From contig PGZL01000010.1 of assembly GCA_002840095.1 (NCBI GenBank), positions 1 to 64,000 on the forward strand: DNA of 64,000 nucleotides, written 5' to 3'. Position 1 is the first letter of the stretch. Each line of letters begins with the position of its first letter. This DNA comes from Gammaproteobacteria bacterium HGW-Gammaproteobacteria-1 (GTDB lineage: Bacteria > Pseudomonadota > Gammaproteobacteria > Thiohalomonadales > Thiohalomonadaceae). This document shows, in pieces, positions 1 to 9,362 of this stretch. A program made the translations under genes and the position numbers. The notes beneath the pieces are model-generated. The model worked only from the letters and a program-made list of their open reading frames with translations. It did not search any database and was not told the DNA's origin.

Positions 1-136
1 GGTGATGCCGGGCGACAACGTCAACATGAAGGTATCGCTGATTTCTCCCATCGCAATGGAAGAAGGTCTGCGCTTTGCAATCCGCGAAGGTGGCCGTACC
101 GTCGGCGCCGGCGTGGTTGCCAAGATCATCGAGTAA
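1..136 (+). CDS. tuf: Elongation factor Tu, C-terminal end (partial)
   Basis: Only the last 44 codons are in the window; the reading frame begins at base 2 and ends with TAA at 134-136. The translated end ([19 protein letters not shown], then [15 protein letters not shown]) is the canonical domain 3 terminus of EF-Tu, the GTPase that carries aminoacyl-tRNA to the ribosome. It lies 7 bases upstream of rpsJ, the usual str-to-S10 junction of Proteobacteria, so it is probably co-transcribed with the ribosomal genes that follow. The start lies outside the window. Confidence 0.97.
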   Translation, partial: VMPGDNVNMKVSLISPIAMEEGLRFAIREGGRTVGAGVVAKIIE

Positions 137-143
137 TAGAGCC

Positions 144-455
144 ATGGCAAACCAGAAAATTCGTATCCGCCTCAAGGCGTTCGACCATCGCCTGATCGAC
201 CAGTCGGCCAAGGAAATCGTCGATACCGCCAAGCGTACCGGCGCGCAGGTCAAGGGCCCGATCCCGCTGCCGACCAAGAACGAGCGCTTTACCGTTCTGG
301 TTTCGCCGCACGTCAACAAGGATGCGCGTGATCAGTACGAACTGCGCACCCACAAGCGGATGATGGAAATCGTCGACCCCACGGACAAGACGGTCGACGC
401 GCTGATGAAGCTCGACCTGGCTGCCGGTGTAGACGTACAGATCAAGCTGAGCTGA
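144..455 (+). CDS. rpsJ: 30S ribosomal protein S10
   Basis: A 103-residue protein beginning [19 protein letters not shown], the usual length and start of S10 (NusE). In the 30S head it helps shape the A site, and with NusB it also joins transcription antitermination complexes. The ATG at 144 is chosen because it matches the family start; the frame is open further upstream, but that part only overlaps tuf. It is the first gene of the S10 operon, with a GC-rich hairpin in the gap to rplC. Confidence 0.98.
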   Translation: MANQKIRIRLKAFDHRLIDQSAKEIVDTAKRTGAQVKGPIPLPTKNERFTVLVSPHVNKDARDQYELRTHKRMMEIVDPTDKTVDALMKLDLAAGVDVQIKLS

Positions 456-461
456 CGCGGT

Positions 462-482
462 GGGCCGGCACTTTGCCGGCCC
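462..482 (+). other. Stem-loop between rpsJ and rplC
   Basis: Perfect 8-bp arms GGGCCGGC and GCCGGCCC enclose a 5-base loop (ACTTT). No T-run follows, so it is not a standard intrinsic terminator. It lies in the 84-base gap between S10 and L3 and could pause RNA polymerase, mark an RNA processing site or stabilise mRNA. The function is inferred from position only. Confidence 0.5.
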
Positions 483-539
483 CCGTTACCTGGAAACGGT
501 ACCGGTCAATCGTAATCGGTACAGATAGAGGTTATAACA

Positions 540-1178
540 ATGGCAATAGGTGTTATTGGACGCAAAGCCGGGATGACCCGCGTCTTCATGGAAGACGGTG
601 TCAGTGTCCCGGTCACCGTGATTGAGATCGAGCCCAATCGCGTTACCCAAATCAAGACTCTCGAAACCGACGGTTACCGCGCAGTTCAGGTTACCGTGGG
701 TTCCCGTCGTGCCGTGCGTGTCACCAAGCCGATGGCTGGCCATTTTGCCGCCGCCGGTGTCGAGGCTGGCCGCACGCTCTCCGAGTTCCGCCTGAATGAA
801 GGCGAAGGTGCTGAACTGGCTGCCGGTGCTGAGATCAAGGTCGATATTTTTACCGTCGGCCAGAACGTGGACGTGACCGGTACCTCCATCGGTAAGGGTT
901 ACGCCGGTTCCGTGAAGCGTCACCACTTCCGCACCCAGGACGCCACCCACGGCAACTCCCGCTCCCATCGTGTTCCCGGTTCCATCGGCCAGAACCAGAC
1001 CCCCGGTCGCGTGTTCAAGGGCAAGAAGATGACCGGCCACCTGGGTAATGTGCGCCGCACCGTCCAGAGCCTGGAAGTGGTTCGGGTGGATGCCGAGCGC
1101 AATCTGCTGCTGGTCAAGGGTGCCGTGCCGGGGCCCAAGGGCTGCGACGTCATCGTCAATGCCAGTGTGAAGGGCTAA
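540..1178 (+). CDS. rplC: 50S ribosomal protein L3
   Basis: A 212-residue protein opening [16 protein letters not shown], with the loop segment [17 protein letters not shown] near residues 148-165. In relatives that loop reaches the peptidyl transferase centre and its glutamine is methylated by PrmB. L3 is one of the first proteins to bind 23S rRNA. It follows rpsJ after an 84-base gap and precedes rplD by 12 bases, the standard S10 operon order. Length and start fit the family well. Confidence 0.98.
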   Translation: MAIGVIGRKAGMTRVFMEDGVSVPVTVIEIEPNRVTQIKTLETDGYRAVQVTVGSRRAVRVTKPMAGHFAAAGVEAGRTLSEFRLNEGEGAELAAGAEIKVDIFTVGQNVDVTGTSIGKGYAGSVKRHHFRTQDATHGNSRSHRVPGSIGQNQTPGRVFKGKKMTGHLGNVRRTVQSLEVVRVDAERNLLLVKGAVPGPKGCDVIVNASVKG

Positions 1179-1190
1179 GGGGGTTAGACA

Positions 1191-1811
1191 ATGGAAATCA
1201 AATTGACAACTCCGACTGGCCGCGCGTCCACCAAGTCCGTCGAAGTTTCGGACCTGATGTTCGGTCAGGATTTTAACGAAGCGCTGGTGCATCAGGTCGT
1301 AACCGCCTATATGGCGGGTGGTCGTTCCGGCACCAAGGCACAGAAGACCCGTGCGGAAGTGCGCCACACCACCACCAAGCCCTGGCGCCAGAAGGGCACC
1401 GGCCGTGCTCGTGCCGGTACCTCCGCGAGCCCGCTGTGGCGTGGCGGCGGCAAGGTGTTCGCGGCCAAGCCCCGCGACTTCAGCCAGAAGGTGAACAAGA
1501 AGATGTACCGCGCTGCGCTGCGCTCGATCATGTCCGAGCTGGTGCGTCAGGAGCGTCTGGTGGTCGTCGACAAGTTCGACGTCGAGGCGCCGAAGACCAA
1601 GCAACTGGTCGAGAAGCTGAAGGGCATGGGGCTCAACAGCGCGCTGATCGTGACTGAGGATCTGGCCGACAATCTGTACCTGTCGGCGCGGAATCTGCAC
1701 GACGTCGGTGTCTGCATGGCACGCCATGTCGATCCGGTCAGCCTGGTGGGCTTCGAAAAGGTGCTGATCACCGTACCGGCACTTAAGCAGGTAGAGGAGA
1801 TGCTGGCATGA
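1191..1811 (+). CDS. rplD: 50S ribosomal protein L4
   Basis: A 206-residue protein with the conserved extended loop ([16 protein letters not shown], then [16 protein letters not shown]) that lines the polypeptide exit tunnel. In Escherichia coli L4 also represses its own operon through the S10 leader; the corresponding leader here would be upstream of this window if tuf is co-transcribed, so autoregulation cannot be judged. Its stop overlaps the rplW start by 4 bases (ATGA), implying translational coupling. Confidence 0.98.
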   Translation: MEIKLTTPTGRASTKSVEVSDLMFGQDFNEALVHQVVTAYMAGGRSGTKAQKTRAEVRHTTTKPWRQKGTGRARAGTSASPLWRGGGKVFAAKPRDFSQKVNKKMYRAALRSIMSELVRQERLVVVDKFDVEAPKTKQLVEKLKGMGLNSALIVTEDLADNLYLSARNLHDVGVCMARHVDPVSLVGFEKVLITVPALKQVEEMLA

Positions 1812-2104
1812 ACCAGGAACGTCTGTTGAAAGTATTGCTGGCTCCGCATCTGTCGGAGAAGAGCAGCATCATCGCCGATGCCAATAACCAGTATGTGTTC
1901 CGCGTTGTGAGCGATGCCAGCAAGCCTGAAATCAAGGCTGCCGTTGAACATCTGTTCAGTGTCAACGTCGACGCCGTGCGTGTCAGCACCGTGAAGGGCA
2001 AGGTCAAGCGCTTTGGCCAGCGGTCCGGTCAGCGTGGTGATTGGAAGAAGGCGTACGTCACCCTGAAGGAAGGTCAGCAGATCTCCTTCATGGGTGGGGA
2101 ATAA
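1808..2104 (+). CDS. rplW: 50S ribosomal protein L23
   Basis: A 98-residue protein ([19 protein letters not shown]) of the L23 family. L23 sits at the tunnel exit and is the docking site for trigger factor and the signal recognition particle. The conserved segment [19 protein letters not shown] is present near residues 58-76. Start ATG 1808 overlaps the rplD stop. Length agrees with the family (about 100 residues). It lies 19 bases before rplB in the S10 operon. Confidence 0.98.
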   Translation: MNQERLLKVLLAPHLSEKSSIIADANNQYVFRVVSDASKPEIKAAVEHLFSVNVDAVRVSTVKGKVKRFGQRSGQRGDWKKAYVTLKEGQQISFMGGE

Positions 2105-2123
2105 CGGTTGAAGGACGTCGAAA

Positions 2124-2951
2124 ATGGCTATTGTTAAACTCAAACCGACCTCCCCCGGACGCCGCTTTGTCGTCAAGGTGGTGACCCCCGATCTGCACAA
2201 GGGTGCGCCGCATGCGCCTTTGCTGGAGAAGAAATCCAAGCAGGGCGGCCGTAACAACGCCGGCCGTATCACCACCCGGCATCAGGGTGGTGGTCATAAG
2301 CAGCACTATCGCGTGATTGATTTCAAGCGTAACAAGGACGGTATCGTAGGTACTGTCGAGCGCCTGGAATACGATCCGAATCGTACTTCGCATATCGCCC
2401 TGATCAAGTACACCGACGGCGAGCGTCGCTACATTATCGCGCCGCGCGGTCTGGTTGCCGGTGACGAGGTGATGTCCGGTACTGCCGCACCGATCAAGGC
2501 TGGCAACTGCCTGCCGCTGCGCAACATTCCTGTCGGTAGCACGGTGCACTGCATCGAGCTCAAGCCCGGCAAGGGTGCGCAGATTGCCCGCTCCGCCGGC
2601 GCCGCCGTGCAGCTTGTGGCCCGTGAAGGCGGCTACGCTACACTGCGTCTGCGCTCCGGCGAGATGCGCAAGGTGCACGCCGAATGCCGCGCCACTATCG
2701 GCGAAGTCGGCAACAGCGAGCACAACCTGCGCAAACTGGGCAAGGCCGGCGCCAAGCGCTGGCTGGGCGTACGCCCGACGGTGCGCGGTGTGGTCATGAA
2801 CCCGGTCGACCATCCGCACGGTGGTGGCGAAGGCCGCACTTCCGGTGGCCGTCACCCCTGTACGCCTTGGGGTGTTCCGACCAAGGGTTACAAGACCCGC
2901 AACAACAAACGTACGGACGGCATGATTGTGCGCCGCCGTAACCAGAAATAA
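2124..2951 (+). CDS. rplB: 50S ribosomal protein L2
   Basis: A 275-residue protein with the L2 hallmarks: the RNA-binding core ([19 protein letters not shown] near residues 37-55) and the C-terminal motif [15 protein letters not shown] near residues 223-237. The second histidine of that motif is critical for peptidyl transferase activity in E. coli. L2 is needed for subunit association and tRNA binding. The gene lies between rplW and rpsS with short gaps, and its length matches the family. Confidence 0.99.
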   Translation: MAIVKLKPTSPGRRFVVKVVTPDLHKGAPHAPLLEKKSKQGGRNNAGRITTRHQGGGHKQHYRVIDFKRNKDGIVGTVERLEYDPNRTSHIALIKYTDGERRYIIAPRGLVAGDEVMSGTAAPIKAGNCLPLRNIPVGSTVHCIELKPGKGAQIARSAGAAVQLVAREGGYATLRLRSGEMRKVHAECRATIGEVGNSEHNLRKLGKAGAKRWLGVRPTVRGVVMNPVDHPHGGGEGRTSGGRHPCTPWGVPTKGYKTRNNKRTDGMIVRRRNQK

Positions 2952-2969
2952 CGGAAGAGGGCAACTGTA

Positions 2970-3245
2970 ATGCCGCGTTCTGTAAAAAAGGGCCCTTTCA
3001 TCGACCACCATCTGGCAAAGAAGGTCGAGCAGGCCGTCGCCAGCAATGTCAAAAAGCCGATCAAGACCTGGTCCCGCCGTTCCATGGTCCTGCCGGACAT
3101 GGTCGGGCTGACCATAGCGATCCATAACGGCCGTCAGCACGTGCCGGTGATGGTTACCGACAACATGGTCGGCCACAAGCTGGGCGAGTTTGCGCCGACG
3201 CGCACCTTCCGCGGCCATGCGGCCGACAAGAAGGCGAAGAGATAA
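2970..3245 (+). CDS. rpsS: 30S ribosomal protein S19
   Basis: A 91-residue protein beginning [19 protein letters not shown], the typical start and length of S19. It binds the 30S head with S13 and contacts the A-site tRNA and the intersubunit bridge. The conserved tail [21 protein letters not shown] is intact. A purine-rich site (GGAAGAGGG) lies just upstream. It is the sixth gene of the S10 cluster and ends 12 bases before the preferred rplV start. Confidence 0.98.
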   Translation: MPRSVKKGPFIDHHLAKKVEQAVASNVKKPIKTWSRRSMVLPDMVGLTIAIHNGRQHVPVMVTDNMVGHKLGEFAPTRTFRGHAADKKAKR

Positions 3246-3257
3246 GGGGTGATGACG

Positions 3258-3593
3258 ATGGAAGTGGCAGCAAAATTGCGCTACGCGCGGATTTCGCCGC
3301 AGAAGTGCCGCCTGGTCGCCGACCTGATTCGTGGCATGCCGGTGGAACGAGCCCTGCAGACGCTGACCTTCAGCCAGAAGAAGGCCGCGGAAATGGTGAA
3401 GAAGGTTCTCGAATCGGCGATTGCCAATGCCGAGCACAACGAGGGCGCGGACATTGATGAACTCAAGGTGTCCAAGATCTACGTTGATGAAGGGCCGACT
3501 CTCAAGCGGATGCATGCGCGCGCCAAGGGCCGTGGCAACCGGATCAGCAAGCGTACCAGTCACATCACTGTGATGGTCGCGGAAAAGAAATAG
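3258..3593 (+). CDS. rplV: 50S ribosomal protein L22
   Basis: A 111-residue protein ([19 protein letters not shown]) whose beta-hairpin lines the exit tunnel and is a known site of macrolide resistance changes. GTG 3249 and ATG 3252 are in the same frame. ATG 3258 is preferred because it gives the family start and sits 8 bases after the AAGGGG site at 3244. The sequence [20 protein letters not shown] near the C-terminus is typical. It precedes rpsC by 10 bases. Confidence 0.96.
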   Translation: MEVAAKLRYARISPQKCRLVADLIRGMPVERALQTLTFSQKKAAEMVKKVLESAIANAEHNEGADIDELKVSKIYVDEGPTLKRMHARAKGRGNRISKRTSHITVMVAEKK

Positions 3594-3603
3594 AGAGGCA
3601 GCA

Positions 3604-4278
3604 ATGGGACACAAAGTTCACCCGACCGGAATCCGCCTTGGCATCACCAAGGACTGGACCTCCAAGTGGTACGCCGATAGCAAGAACTTCCCTGAGTTTC
3701 TGCATATGGACCTCAAGGTACGCGAGTTCCTGCAGAAGAAGCTGGCTCAGGCATCGATCAGCCGCGTGCAGATCGAGCGACCGGCGCGCAACGCCCGTAT
3801 TACCATTCACACCGCCCGTCCGGGCCTGGTGATTGGCAAGAAGGGCGAGGACATCGAGCGTCTGCGCCAGGAAGTCTCCGAGATGATGAAGGTGCCCGTG
3901 CACATCAACATTGAGGAAGTGCGCAAGCCCGAACTCGACGCGACGCTGGTGGCGCAGAGCATTGCCCAGCAGCTGGAGCGCCGCATCATGTTCCGCCGCG
4001 CCATGAAGCGCGCCGTGCAGAACGCCATGCGACTGGGTGCTCTGGGTGTGAAGATCAACGTCGGCGGCCGTCTGAACGGTGCCGAAATCGCCCGTAGCGA
4101 ATGGGTGCGTGAGGGGCGTGTACCCCTGCACACCCTGCGTGCTGATATCGATTACGGCGTCGCCGAAGCCAACACCACCTACGGTGTAATCGGCGTCAAG
4201 GTATGGATCTTCAAGGGTGAAGTGTTTGACCGCGGCGAAGCCGCTGGCGCGACGGCCGAAAAGGCCGCGGCCAACTGA
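3604..4278 (+). CDS. rpsC: 30S ribosomal protein S3
   Basis: A 224-residue protein starting [18 protein letters not shown]. It contains a KH domain with the GxxG-type loop [15 protein letters not shown] near residues 75-89 and a C-terminal S3 domain. S3 forms the mRNA entry tunnel with S4 and S5 and takes part in ribosomal helicase activity. The tail is shorter and more alanine-rich than in E. coli (233 residues), which is within normal variation. It is in canonical order between rplV and rplP. Confidence 0.98.
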   Translation: MGHKVHPTGIRLGITKDWTSKWYADSKNFPEFLHMDLKVREFLQKKLAQASISRVQIERPARNARITIHTARPGLVIGKKGEDIERLRQEVSEMMKVPVHINIEEVRKPELDATLVAQSIAQQLERRIMFRRAMKRAVQNAMRLGALGVKINVGGRLNGAEIARSEWVREGRVPLHTLRADIDYGVAEANTTYGVIGVKVWIFKGEVFDRGEAAGATAEKAAAN

Positions 4279-4295
4279 TTTGAGGAGTAGGGAAG

Positions 4296-4709
4296 ATGCT
4301 TCAGCCCAAACGCACAAAGTTCCGTAAGCAGCATAAGGGCCGCAACCGCGGTCTGGCGAACAGCGGCAATAAGGTGAGCTTCGGCGAGTTCGGCCTCAAG
4401 AGTGTCGAGCGAGGCCGTCTCACGGCGCGCCAGATCGAGGCTGCCCGTCGTGCCATGACCCGCCACGTCAAGCGCGGCGGCAAGATCTGGATCCGTGTGT
4501 TCCCGGACAAGCCGATTACCCAGAAGCCCCTGGAAGTACGTATGGGTAACGGTAAGGGCAACGTGGAATACTGGGTAGCCCAGATTCAGCCCGGCAAGAT
4601 GCTGTATGAAATGGAAGGGGTAGGTGAGGATATCGCCCGTGAGGCGTTCCGTCTGGCTGCTGCCAAGCTGCCCCTGAAGACCGCATTTGTAACCCGTACG
4701 GTGCTGTGA
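4296..4709 (+). CDS. rplP: 50S ribosomal protein L16
   Basis: A 137-residue protein ([19 protein letters not shown]) with the conserved block [16 protein letters not shown]-type (here [14 protein letters not shown], near residues 66-79). The arginine region that is hydroxylated in E. coli L16 lies in this area. L16 organises the A-site side of the peptidyl transferase centre. A GAGGAG-type site (GAGGAGTAGGGAAG) precedes ATG 4296. The stop codon shares one base with the rpmC start (TGATG). Confidence 0.98.
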   Translation: MLQPKRTKFRKQHKGRNRGLANSGNKVSFGEFGLKSVERGRLTARQIEAARRAMTRHVKRGGKIWIRVFPDKPITQKPLEVRMGNGKGNVEYWVAQIQPGKMLYEMEGVGEDIAREAFRLAAAKLPLKTAFVTRTVL

Positions 4710-4906
4710 TGAAAGCTAATGAAATCAGGCAGAAGGGCGTCGAGGAGCTGAACCAGGAGTTGCTCGGCCTGCTGCGCGAGCAGTTTAACCTGCGTATGCA
4801 GAAGGGAACCGGGCAGCTGTCCCAGCCGCACCGCGTCAAGGCAGTGCGCCGTGACATCGCCCGGATCAAGACCATTCTGGAACAGAAGGCAGGTAAGGCA
4901 GAATGA
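4709..4906 (+). CDS. rpmC: 50S ribosomal protein L29
   Basis: A 65-residue helical-hairpin protein ([19 protein letters not shown]) found at the exit tunnel next to L23. A GTG at 4706 is in the same frame, but ATG 4709 gives the family start and shares one base with the rplP TGA, so that start is chosen. The conserved motif [16 protein letters not shown] is present near residues 44-59. Its end overlaps rpsQ by 4 bases (ATGA). Confidence 0.97.
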   Translation: MKANEIRQKGVEELNQELLGLLREQFNLRMQKGTGQLSQPHRVKAVRRDIARIKTILEQKAGKAE

Positions 4907-5163
4907 GCGACGAAAACAAGCTGACGCGCACCGTGACCGGTCGTGTCACCAGCGACAAGATGGACAAGACCATTACCGTCCTGATCGAGCGGCGCGTCAA
5001 GCACCCGATCTACGGTAAGTATGTAAAGCGTTCCACCAAGCTGCATGCCCATGACGAGCAGAACGAGTGCAAGGAAGGGGATGTTGTGACCATCGAGGAG
5101 TGCCGTCCGCTCTCCAAGAGCAAGGCCTGGCGCCTGGTCAAGGTGGTAGAGAAGGCTAGCTGA
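4903..5163 (+). CDS. rpsQ: 30S ribosomal protein S17
   Basis: An 86-residue OB-fold protein with the motif [20 protein letters not shown] followed by [12 protein letters not shown], both standard for S17. It is a primary 16S rRNA binder in the 30S body. It is the last gene of the S10 operon; the next 139 bases are non-coding and carry the putative spc promoter. The ATGA overlap with rpmC suggests coupled translation. Confidence 0.98.
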   Translation: MSDENKLTRTVTGRVTSDKMDKTITVLIERRVKHPIYGKYVKRSTKLHAHDEQNECKEGDVVTIEECRPLSKSKAWRLVKVVEKAS

Positions 5164-5226
5164 TCGACTGATAACCCGTCATTCTGCCGGAAAAGGGCCG
5201 GCGCCAGTCCCCAGATGAAAAACTGT

Positions 5227-5255
5227 TTGGGCTTGGCGCCGTTTGGTGTTAAGAT
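5227..5255 (+). promoter_or_regulatory. Putative spc operon promoter
   Basis: In the S17-L14 gap the sequence shows TTGGGC at 5227-5232, a 17-base spacer and TAAGAT at 5250-5255. The -10 element matches the sigma70 consensus at 4 of 6 bases, the -35 at 3 of 6. The position, just upstream of rplN, is where the E. coli spc promoter lies. The same -10 hexamer recurs in the putative alpha promoter at 10896-10924. Confidence 0.55.
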
Positions 5256-5302
5256 GCCGCCCCTTTACACTCCGGCCAGTATGATTGTGTGGAGACACAA
5301 CC

Positions 5303-5671
5303 ATGATACAGATGCAGACAAAACTGGATGTGGCCGACAACAGCGGCGCCCGTGTCGTCCAGTGCATCAAGGTGCTGGGCGGTTCGCACCGCCGGTACGC
5401 CAATATTGGCGACGTAATTAAGGTAAGCATCAAGGAAGCCATCCCCCGTGGCAAGGTCAAGAAGGGGGAGGTTTACAACGCCGTCGTAGTACGTACCGCC
5501 AAGGGCGTGCGTCGTGCCGACGGTTCCCTGATTCGATTCGACGGCAACGCTGCCGTGCTGCTGAACAACAAGCTTGAGCCGATCGGAACCCGTATTTTTG
5601 GGCCCGTGACCCGCGAGCTGCGTGGCGAGCGTTTTATGAAGATCGTGTCTCTGGCACCTGAGGTGCTGTAA
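5303..5671 (+). CDS. rplN: 50S ribosomal protein L14
   Basis: A 122-residue protein beginning [19 protein letters not shown], the exact family length. The frame is open further upstream, but ATG 5303 is chosen because it gives the conserved N-terminus and follows a GGAGA site at 5291. L14 binds helix 95 of 23S rRNA and forms an intersubunit bridge with 16S rRNA. The motif [20 protein letters not shown] is intact. It is the first gene of the spc operon. Confidence 0.98.
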   Translation: MIQMQTKLDVADNSGARVVQCIKVLGGSHRRYANIGDVIKVSIKEAIPRGKVKKGEVYNAVVVRTAKGVRRADGSLIRFDGNAAVLLNNKLEPIGTRIFGPVTRELRGERFMKIVSLAPEVL

Positions 5672-5689
5672 GGCAGAGAGTAAAAAAAG

Positions 5690-6007
5690 ATGCGCAAGAT
5701 TAAGAAAGGTGACGAAGTAGTCGTCCTGACCGGTAGGGACAAGGGGCGTCGCGGCAATGTCCTGCGCGTTCTGCCGACCGATCGCGTTGTGGTCGAAGGC
5801 GTGAACATGGTCAAGAAGCATCAGAAGCCCAACCCTCTCAAGGGCGCTCCTGGTGGCATCGTTGAGCAGGAGACCTCCATCCACGTGTCGAACGTGGCGC
5901 TGTTCAACAGCGCGACGGGCAAGGCCGACCGGGTTGGGATCAAGGCTCTTGAGGACGGTCGTAAGGTACGTTACTTCAAGTCCAACGGCGAAGTCGTGGA
6001 CGCGTGA
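5690..6007 (+). CDS. rplX: 50S ribosomal protein L24
   Basis: A 105-residue protein with an N-terminal KOW motif ([20 protein letters not shown], residues 3-22). L24 is one of the two assembly initiators of the 50S subunit and lies near the tunnel exit. The segment [20 protein letters not shown] near residues 44-63 is highly conserved. It is in standard position between rplN and rplE, with gaps of 18 and 12 bases. Confidence 0.98.
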   Translation: MRKIKKGDEVVVLTGRDKGRRGNVLRVLPTDRVVVEGVNMVKKHQKPNPLKGAPGGIVEQETSIHVSNVALFNSATGKADRVGIKALEDGRKVRYFKSNGEVVDA

Positions 6008-6019
6008 GTCGGGTAGGCA

Positions 6020-6562
6020 ATGATGGCTAGACTGAAGCAGTTTTATAGTGAGACGGTTGTACCGCAGCTGATGCAGGAGCGCGGTTACGCCAATGTCATG
6101 CAGGTGCCGCGCATCACCAAAATCACCCTTAACATGGGTGTGGGTGAGGCCGCTGCCGACAAGAAGGTTCTGGAGCATGCACTGGCGGACATGACCAAGA
6201 TCGCCGGCCAGAAGCCCGTTGCGACCAAGGCCCGCAAGTCCGTCGCCGGTTTCAAGATTCGTGAAGGCTGGCCCATCGGCTGCAAGGTGACCCTGCGCGG
6301 CGAGCGTATGTACGAGTTCCTGGACCGCCTGATCAGCATCGCGATTCCCCGCGTACGTGACTTCCGCGGCGTGAGTGCCAAGTCTTTCGACGGCCAGGGC
6401 AATTACAGCATGGGCGTGAAGGAACAGATCATCTTTCCGGAAATCGATTACGACAAGATCGACACGCTGCGTGGTATGGATATCACCATTACCACTACTG
6501 CAACGAATGACGACGATGGTCGCGCACTGTTGCGTGCCTTCAATTTCCCGTTCAAGTCTTGA
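6020..6562 (+). CDS. rplE: 50S ribosomal protein L5
   Basis: A 180-residue protein (179 from the second ATG at 6023, which gives the common start [12 protein letters not shown]). It carries the L5 signatures [19 protein letters not shown] near residues 26-44 and [17 protein letters not shown] near 139-155. L5 binds 5S rRNA and contacts the P-site tRNA. Either ATG could be used, and a G-rich site (GGGTAGG) lies just before both. It precedes rpsN by 11 bases in the spc operon. Confidence 0.97.
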   Translation: MMARLKQFYSETVVPQLMQERGYANVMQVPRITKITLNMGVGEAAADKKVLEHALADMTKIAGQKPVATKARKSVAGFKIREGWPIGCKVTLRGERMYEFLDRLISIAIPRVRDFRGVSAKSFDGQGNYSMGVKEQIIFPEIDYDKIDTLRGMDITITTTATNDDDGRALLRAFNFPFKS

Positions 6563-6573
6563 GGACTTAAGTC

Positions 6574-6879
6574 ATGGCCAAGACCTCCATGAAGATGCGC
6601 GAGCTGAAGCGCGCCAAGCTGGTGGAAAAGTATGCAGCGAAGCGTGCCGATATCAAGGCCAGGCTGCAGAACCCTGAAGTCAGCCTGGAAGAGCGTGACG
6701 TCCTCCAGTTGCAGTTGCAGAAGATGCCGCGTGACGCCAGCCCGGTGCGCCAGCACAATCGCTGCAGCCTGACCGGTCGTCCGCACGGCTACTACCGCAA
6801 GTTTGGCCTTGGCCGCAACAAGCTGCGCGAAGCCACCATGCGTGGTGATGTGCCTGGCCTGCGCAAGGCCAGCTGGTAA
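6574..6879 (+). CDS. rpsN: 30S ribosomal protein S14, long zinc-free type
   Basis: A 101-residue S14 ([19 protein letters not shown]) ending [31 protein letters not shown]. Only one cysteine is present, so it lacks the CxxC...CxxC ribbon of the short S14 type and does not need zinc. S14 joins the 30S head late in assembly, near S3 and S10. Length is that of the gammaproteobacterial long form. It is in canonical spc order between rplE and rpsH. Confidence 0.98.
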   Translation: MAKTSMKMRELKRAKLVEKYAAKRADIKARLQNPEVSLEERDVLQLQLQKMPRDASPVRQHNRCSLTGRPHGYYRKFGLGRNKLREATMRGDVPGLRKASW

Positions 6880-6909
6880 TCAATTTCTTAAACTAGGGAT
6901 ATCGATACA

Positions 6910-7305
6910 ATGAGTATGACTGATCCGATAGCCGACATGCTGACTCGCATCCGCAACGCTCTGGGTGCGCAGAAGCAGGAGGTTTCGATTCCTTCTTCCA
7001 AGCTGAAGGTGAACATCGCCCAACTCCTCAAGGATGAAGGCTATATCACCGATTTCTCGGTTGATGCCGGTGCCGGCAAGCCGGTATTGAAGGTTGTCCT
7101 CAAGTACTATCAGGGCAAGCCGGTTATCGAGAACCTGCGTCGTGTCAGCCGTCCCGGTCTGCGCCAGTACAAGACCACGGGCGAGTTGCCCAAGGTTCGC
7201 GGCGGCCTGGGTATCGCTATTGTTTCCACTTCCGCCGGCCTGATGACCGACCGTGCCGCCCGCAAGGCCGGACACGGCGGCGAAGTCCTGTGCTTTGTCT
7301 CTTAA
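6910..7305 (+). CDS. rpsH: 30S ribosomal protein S8
   Basis: A 131-residue protein ([20 protein letters not shown]) with the conserved C-terminal block [21 protein letters not shown] near residues 100-120. S8 nucleates assembly of the 30S central domain. In E. coli it also represses the spc operon by binding mRNA near the L5 start; whether that holds here cannot be read from the sequence. ATG 6910 is preceded by a weak purine-rich site (TAGGGATA). Confidence 0.98.
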   Translation: MSMTDPIADMLTRIRNALGAQKQEVSIPSSKLKVNIAQLLKDEGYITDFSVDAGAGKPVLKVVLKYYQGKPVIENLRRVSRPGLRQYKTTGELPKVRGGLGIAIVSTSAGLMTDRAARKAGHGGEVLCFVS

Positions 7306-7317
7306 AGGTGGCGTGAC

Positions 7318-7848
7318 ATGGCAAGAATTCTCAATCCCGTTTCGATCCCTGCCGGTGTGCAGGTCGCGGTGGATGGTCAGGCGCTGAACATCAAGGGCGC
7401 AAAGGGTGCGGTGACGCACGTTGTGCGCGGCGATGTCGCCATCAAGCTGGAAGCCAACGAGCTGTTTTTCAGCCCGCAGACCCAGACCCCGGGCAACGTC
7501 GCGATGGTCGGTACGACCCGCGCGCTGATCAGCAATATCTTCCGTGGCCTGACCCAGGGTTTTGAGCGCAAGCTCGAACTGGTCGGCGTGGGCTATCGCG
7601 CCCAGGCCCAAGGCAAGACGCTGAATCTTACCCTTGGCTTCTCGCATCCGGTGAAGTACGACGCACCGGAAGGTATCACCATCGAGACGCCGAGCCAGAC
7701 TGAAATCCTGGTGAAGGGTACCGACAAGCAAAAGGTAGGGCAGGTGGCCGCGGACATTCGCGCCTATCGTCCCCCCGAGCCCTACAAGGGCAAGGGTATC
7801 AAGTACGCGGGTGAGAAAATCATCCGCAAAGAGGCCAAAAAGAAGTAG
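7318..7848 (+). CDS. rplF: 50S ribosomal protein L6
   Basis: A 176-residue protein with two L6 domains. The C-terminal signature PPEPYKGKGIKYAGEKIIRK lies near residues 151-170. L6 binds helix 97 of 23S rRNA near the factor-binding site and is needed for late 50S assembly. Length matches the family (177 in E. coli). The start MARILNPVSIPAGVQVAV follows an AGGTGG-type site. The gene is between rpsH and rplR with 12- and 11-base gaps. Confidence 0.98.
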   Translation: MARILNPVSIPAGVQVAVDGQALNIKGAKGAVTHVVRGDVAIKLEANELFFSPQTQTPGNVAMVGTTRALISNIFRGLTQGFERKLELVGVGYRAQAQGKTLNLTLGFSHPVKYDAPEGITIETPSQTEILVKGTDKQKVGQVAADIRAYRPPEPYKGKGIKYAGEKIIRKEAKKK

Positions 7849-7859
7849 GGTCTTAAGCT

Positions 7860-8216
7860 ATGAACGACAAAAAAACTGCCCGTTTGCGCCGCGCCTTGCG
7901 TGCCCGTTCCAAGATTCGGGAACTGGGCGCATATCGCCTCTGTATTCACCGTACCCCGAGCCATATCTACGCGCAGGTCATCGCGCCCAATGGTTCCGAG
8001 GTCGTCGCCGCCGCCTCCACGTTGCAGGCGGAAATCAAGAGTGGGCTGAAGTCCACTGGCAACATCGAAGCCGCCGTCGCCGTAGGCAAGGCGGTTGCCG
8101 AGAAGGCCAAGGCCGCCGGTATTACTCAGGTAGCCTTTGACCGCGCTGGTTTCAAATATCATGGTCGAGTCAAGGCGTTGGCTGATGCCGCTCGTGAAAA
8201 CGGTCTGGAATTCTAA
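7860..8216 (+). CDS. rplR: 50S ribosomal protein L18
   Basis: A 118-residue protein ([19 protein letters not shown]) that binds 5S rRNA and, with L5, forms the central protuberance. The arginine-rich N-terminus and the C-terminal motif [20 protein letters not shown] (near residues 92-111) are typical. Length is one residue above E. coli L18. It is in standard order between rplF and rpsE in the spc operon. Confidence 0.98.
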   Translation: MNDKKTARLRRALRARSKIRELGAYRLCIHRTPSHIYAQVIAPNGSEVVAAASTLQAEIKSGLKSTGNIEAAVAVGKAVAEKAKAAGITQVAFDRAGFKYHGRVKALADAARENGLEF

Positions 8217-8226
8217 GGGTTAGATT

Positions 8227-8733
8227 ATGGCGGGATTTGACGTAACTCCGAGCAGCGATGGCCTGAACGAGAAGCTCATCGTGGTCAATCGCGTGTCCAA
8301 GACGGTCAAGGGCGGTCGCCAGTTCGCGTTCAGCGCGCTGACCGTGGTCGGCGACGGTCAGGGCAAGGTCGGCATTGGTACCGGCAAGGCGCGTGAAGTG
8401 CCTGCGGCCATTGCCAAGGCGATGGAAAAGGCGCGCAAGAACATGACCCAGGTGGCGGTTGCCAATGGCACCCTGCAGCACCCGGTAACTGCGCGGCACG
8501 GTGCGGCCAAGGTGTTCATGCAGCCCGCCTCCGAAGGTACCGGTATCATCGCCGGTGGCGCCATGCGTGCGGTGCTGGAAATGGCCGGGGTACACAACGT
8601 GCTGGCCAAGTGCATCGGCTCGAGCAACCCGAACAACGTGGTGCGCGCGACCATCAATGGCCTGGCTGCGATGACCTCCCCTGAGCAGGCTGCCGCCAAG
8701 CGTGGTAAGACGGTGAAGGAAATTCTGGAATAA
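8227..8733 (+). CDS. rpsE: 30S ribosomal protein S5
   Basis: A 168-residue protein with an N-terminal double-stranded RNA-binding-like domain ([20 protein letters not shown] near residues 18-37) and a C-terminal S5 domain ([18 protein letters not shown] near residues 132-149). With S4 it forms the accuracy centre of the 30S subunit, where classic ram and spectinomycin-resistance changes occur. Length matches the family. It lies between rplR and rpmD with 10- and 3-base gaps. Confidence 0.98.
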   Translation: MAGFDVTPSSDGLNEKLIVVNRVSKTVKGGRQFAFSALTVVGDGQGKVGIGTGKAREVPAAIAKAMEKARKNMTQVAVANGTLQHPVTARHGAAKVFMQPASEGTGIIAGGAMRAVLEMAGVHNVLAKCIGSSNPNNVVRATINGLAAMTSPEQAAAKRGKTVKEILE

Positions 8734-8736
8734 GCC

Positions 8737-8925
8737 ATGGCACAGAAGAATACGCTTAAAGTTACCCTGGTTCGCAGCCTGAACGGCCGCCTCGCCGCTC
8801 ACAAGGCCTGCGCCGCCGGTCTGGGTCTGCGTCGCATGAACCAGACGGTGGAAGTTGAAGACACTCCGTGCACCCGCGGCATGATCAACAAGGTGTCTTA
8901 CCTGTTGAAGGTTGAAGGAGCTTGA
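8737..8925 (+). CDS. rpmD: 50S ribosomal protein L30
   Basis: A 62-residue protein ([19 protein letters not shown]) with the compact L30 fold signature [32 protein letters not shown]30 is a small 50S protein found in most but not all bacteria. It begins 3 bases after the rpsE stop, so the two are likely coupled, and its stop precedes the preferred rplO start by 2 bases. Confidence 0.97.
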   Translation: MAQKNTLKVTLVRSLNGRLAAHKACAAGLGLRRMNQTVEVEDTPCTRGMINKVSYLLKVEGA

Positions 8926-8927
8926 AC

Positions 8928-9362
8928 ATGCGCCTGAATACGCTTAAGCCCGGTGAAGGGTCCAAGAAGGTCGGCAAGCGCCTCGGTCGCGGCATTGGCT
9001 CCGGCCTCGGCAAGACCTCCGGTCGCGGTCACAAGGGTCAGAAGGCCCGTGCCGGCGGCTTCCACAAGGTCGGTTTCGAAGGCGGCCAGATGCCCCTGCA
9101 GCGTCGCCTGCCCAAGATTGGTTTCCGCTCTCTCAAGGCGGCCGCTACGGCTGAAGTGCGTCTGCACGAGCTGACCAAGGTCGAAGGCGACGTGGTCGAC
9201 ATGCTGTCGCTCAAGGCGGCAAACGTCATCGCCCAGGAAATTCTGCGCGTCAAGGTTATCGCCTCCGGCAAGGTCGAGAAAGCCATGACCGTCAAGGGCG
9301 TTGCTGTCACCAAGGGTGCCCGCGCCGCGATCGAAGCCGCTGGCGGTAAGGTCGAAGAATAG
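8928..9362 (+). CDS. rplO: 50S ribosomal protein L15
   Basis: A 144-residue protein ([19 protein letters not shown]), the same length as in E. coli. A TTG at 8922 is in frame but would overlap rpmD. ATG 8928 is preferred because it sits 7 bases after a GGAG site at 8917. The glycine-rich basic N-terminus ([20 protein letters not shown]) reaches into 23S rRNA. The stop TAG shares one base with the secY start. Confidence 0.97.
   Translation: MRLNTLKPGEGSKKVGKRLGRGIGSGLGKTSGRGHKGQKARAGGFHKVGFEGGQMPLQRRLPKIGFRSLKAAATAEVRLHELTKVEGDVVDMLSLKAANVIAQEILRVKVIASGKVEKAMTVKGVAVTKGARAAIEAAGGKVEE

Noticed and set aside
486-1727. 413-codon frame on the - strand across rplC and rplD
   Set aside because: It is fully antisense to two certain ribosomal genes, has low-complexity His/Gly/Leu-rich sequence and no recognisable motif. 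It is a shadow of high GC codon use.
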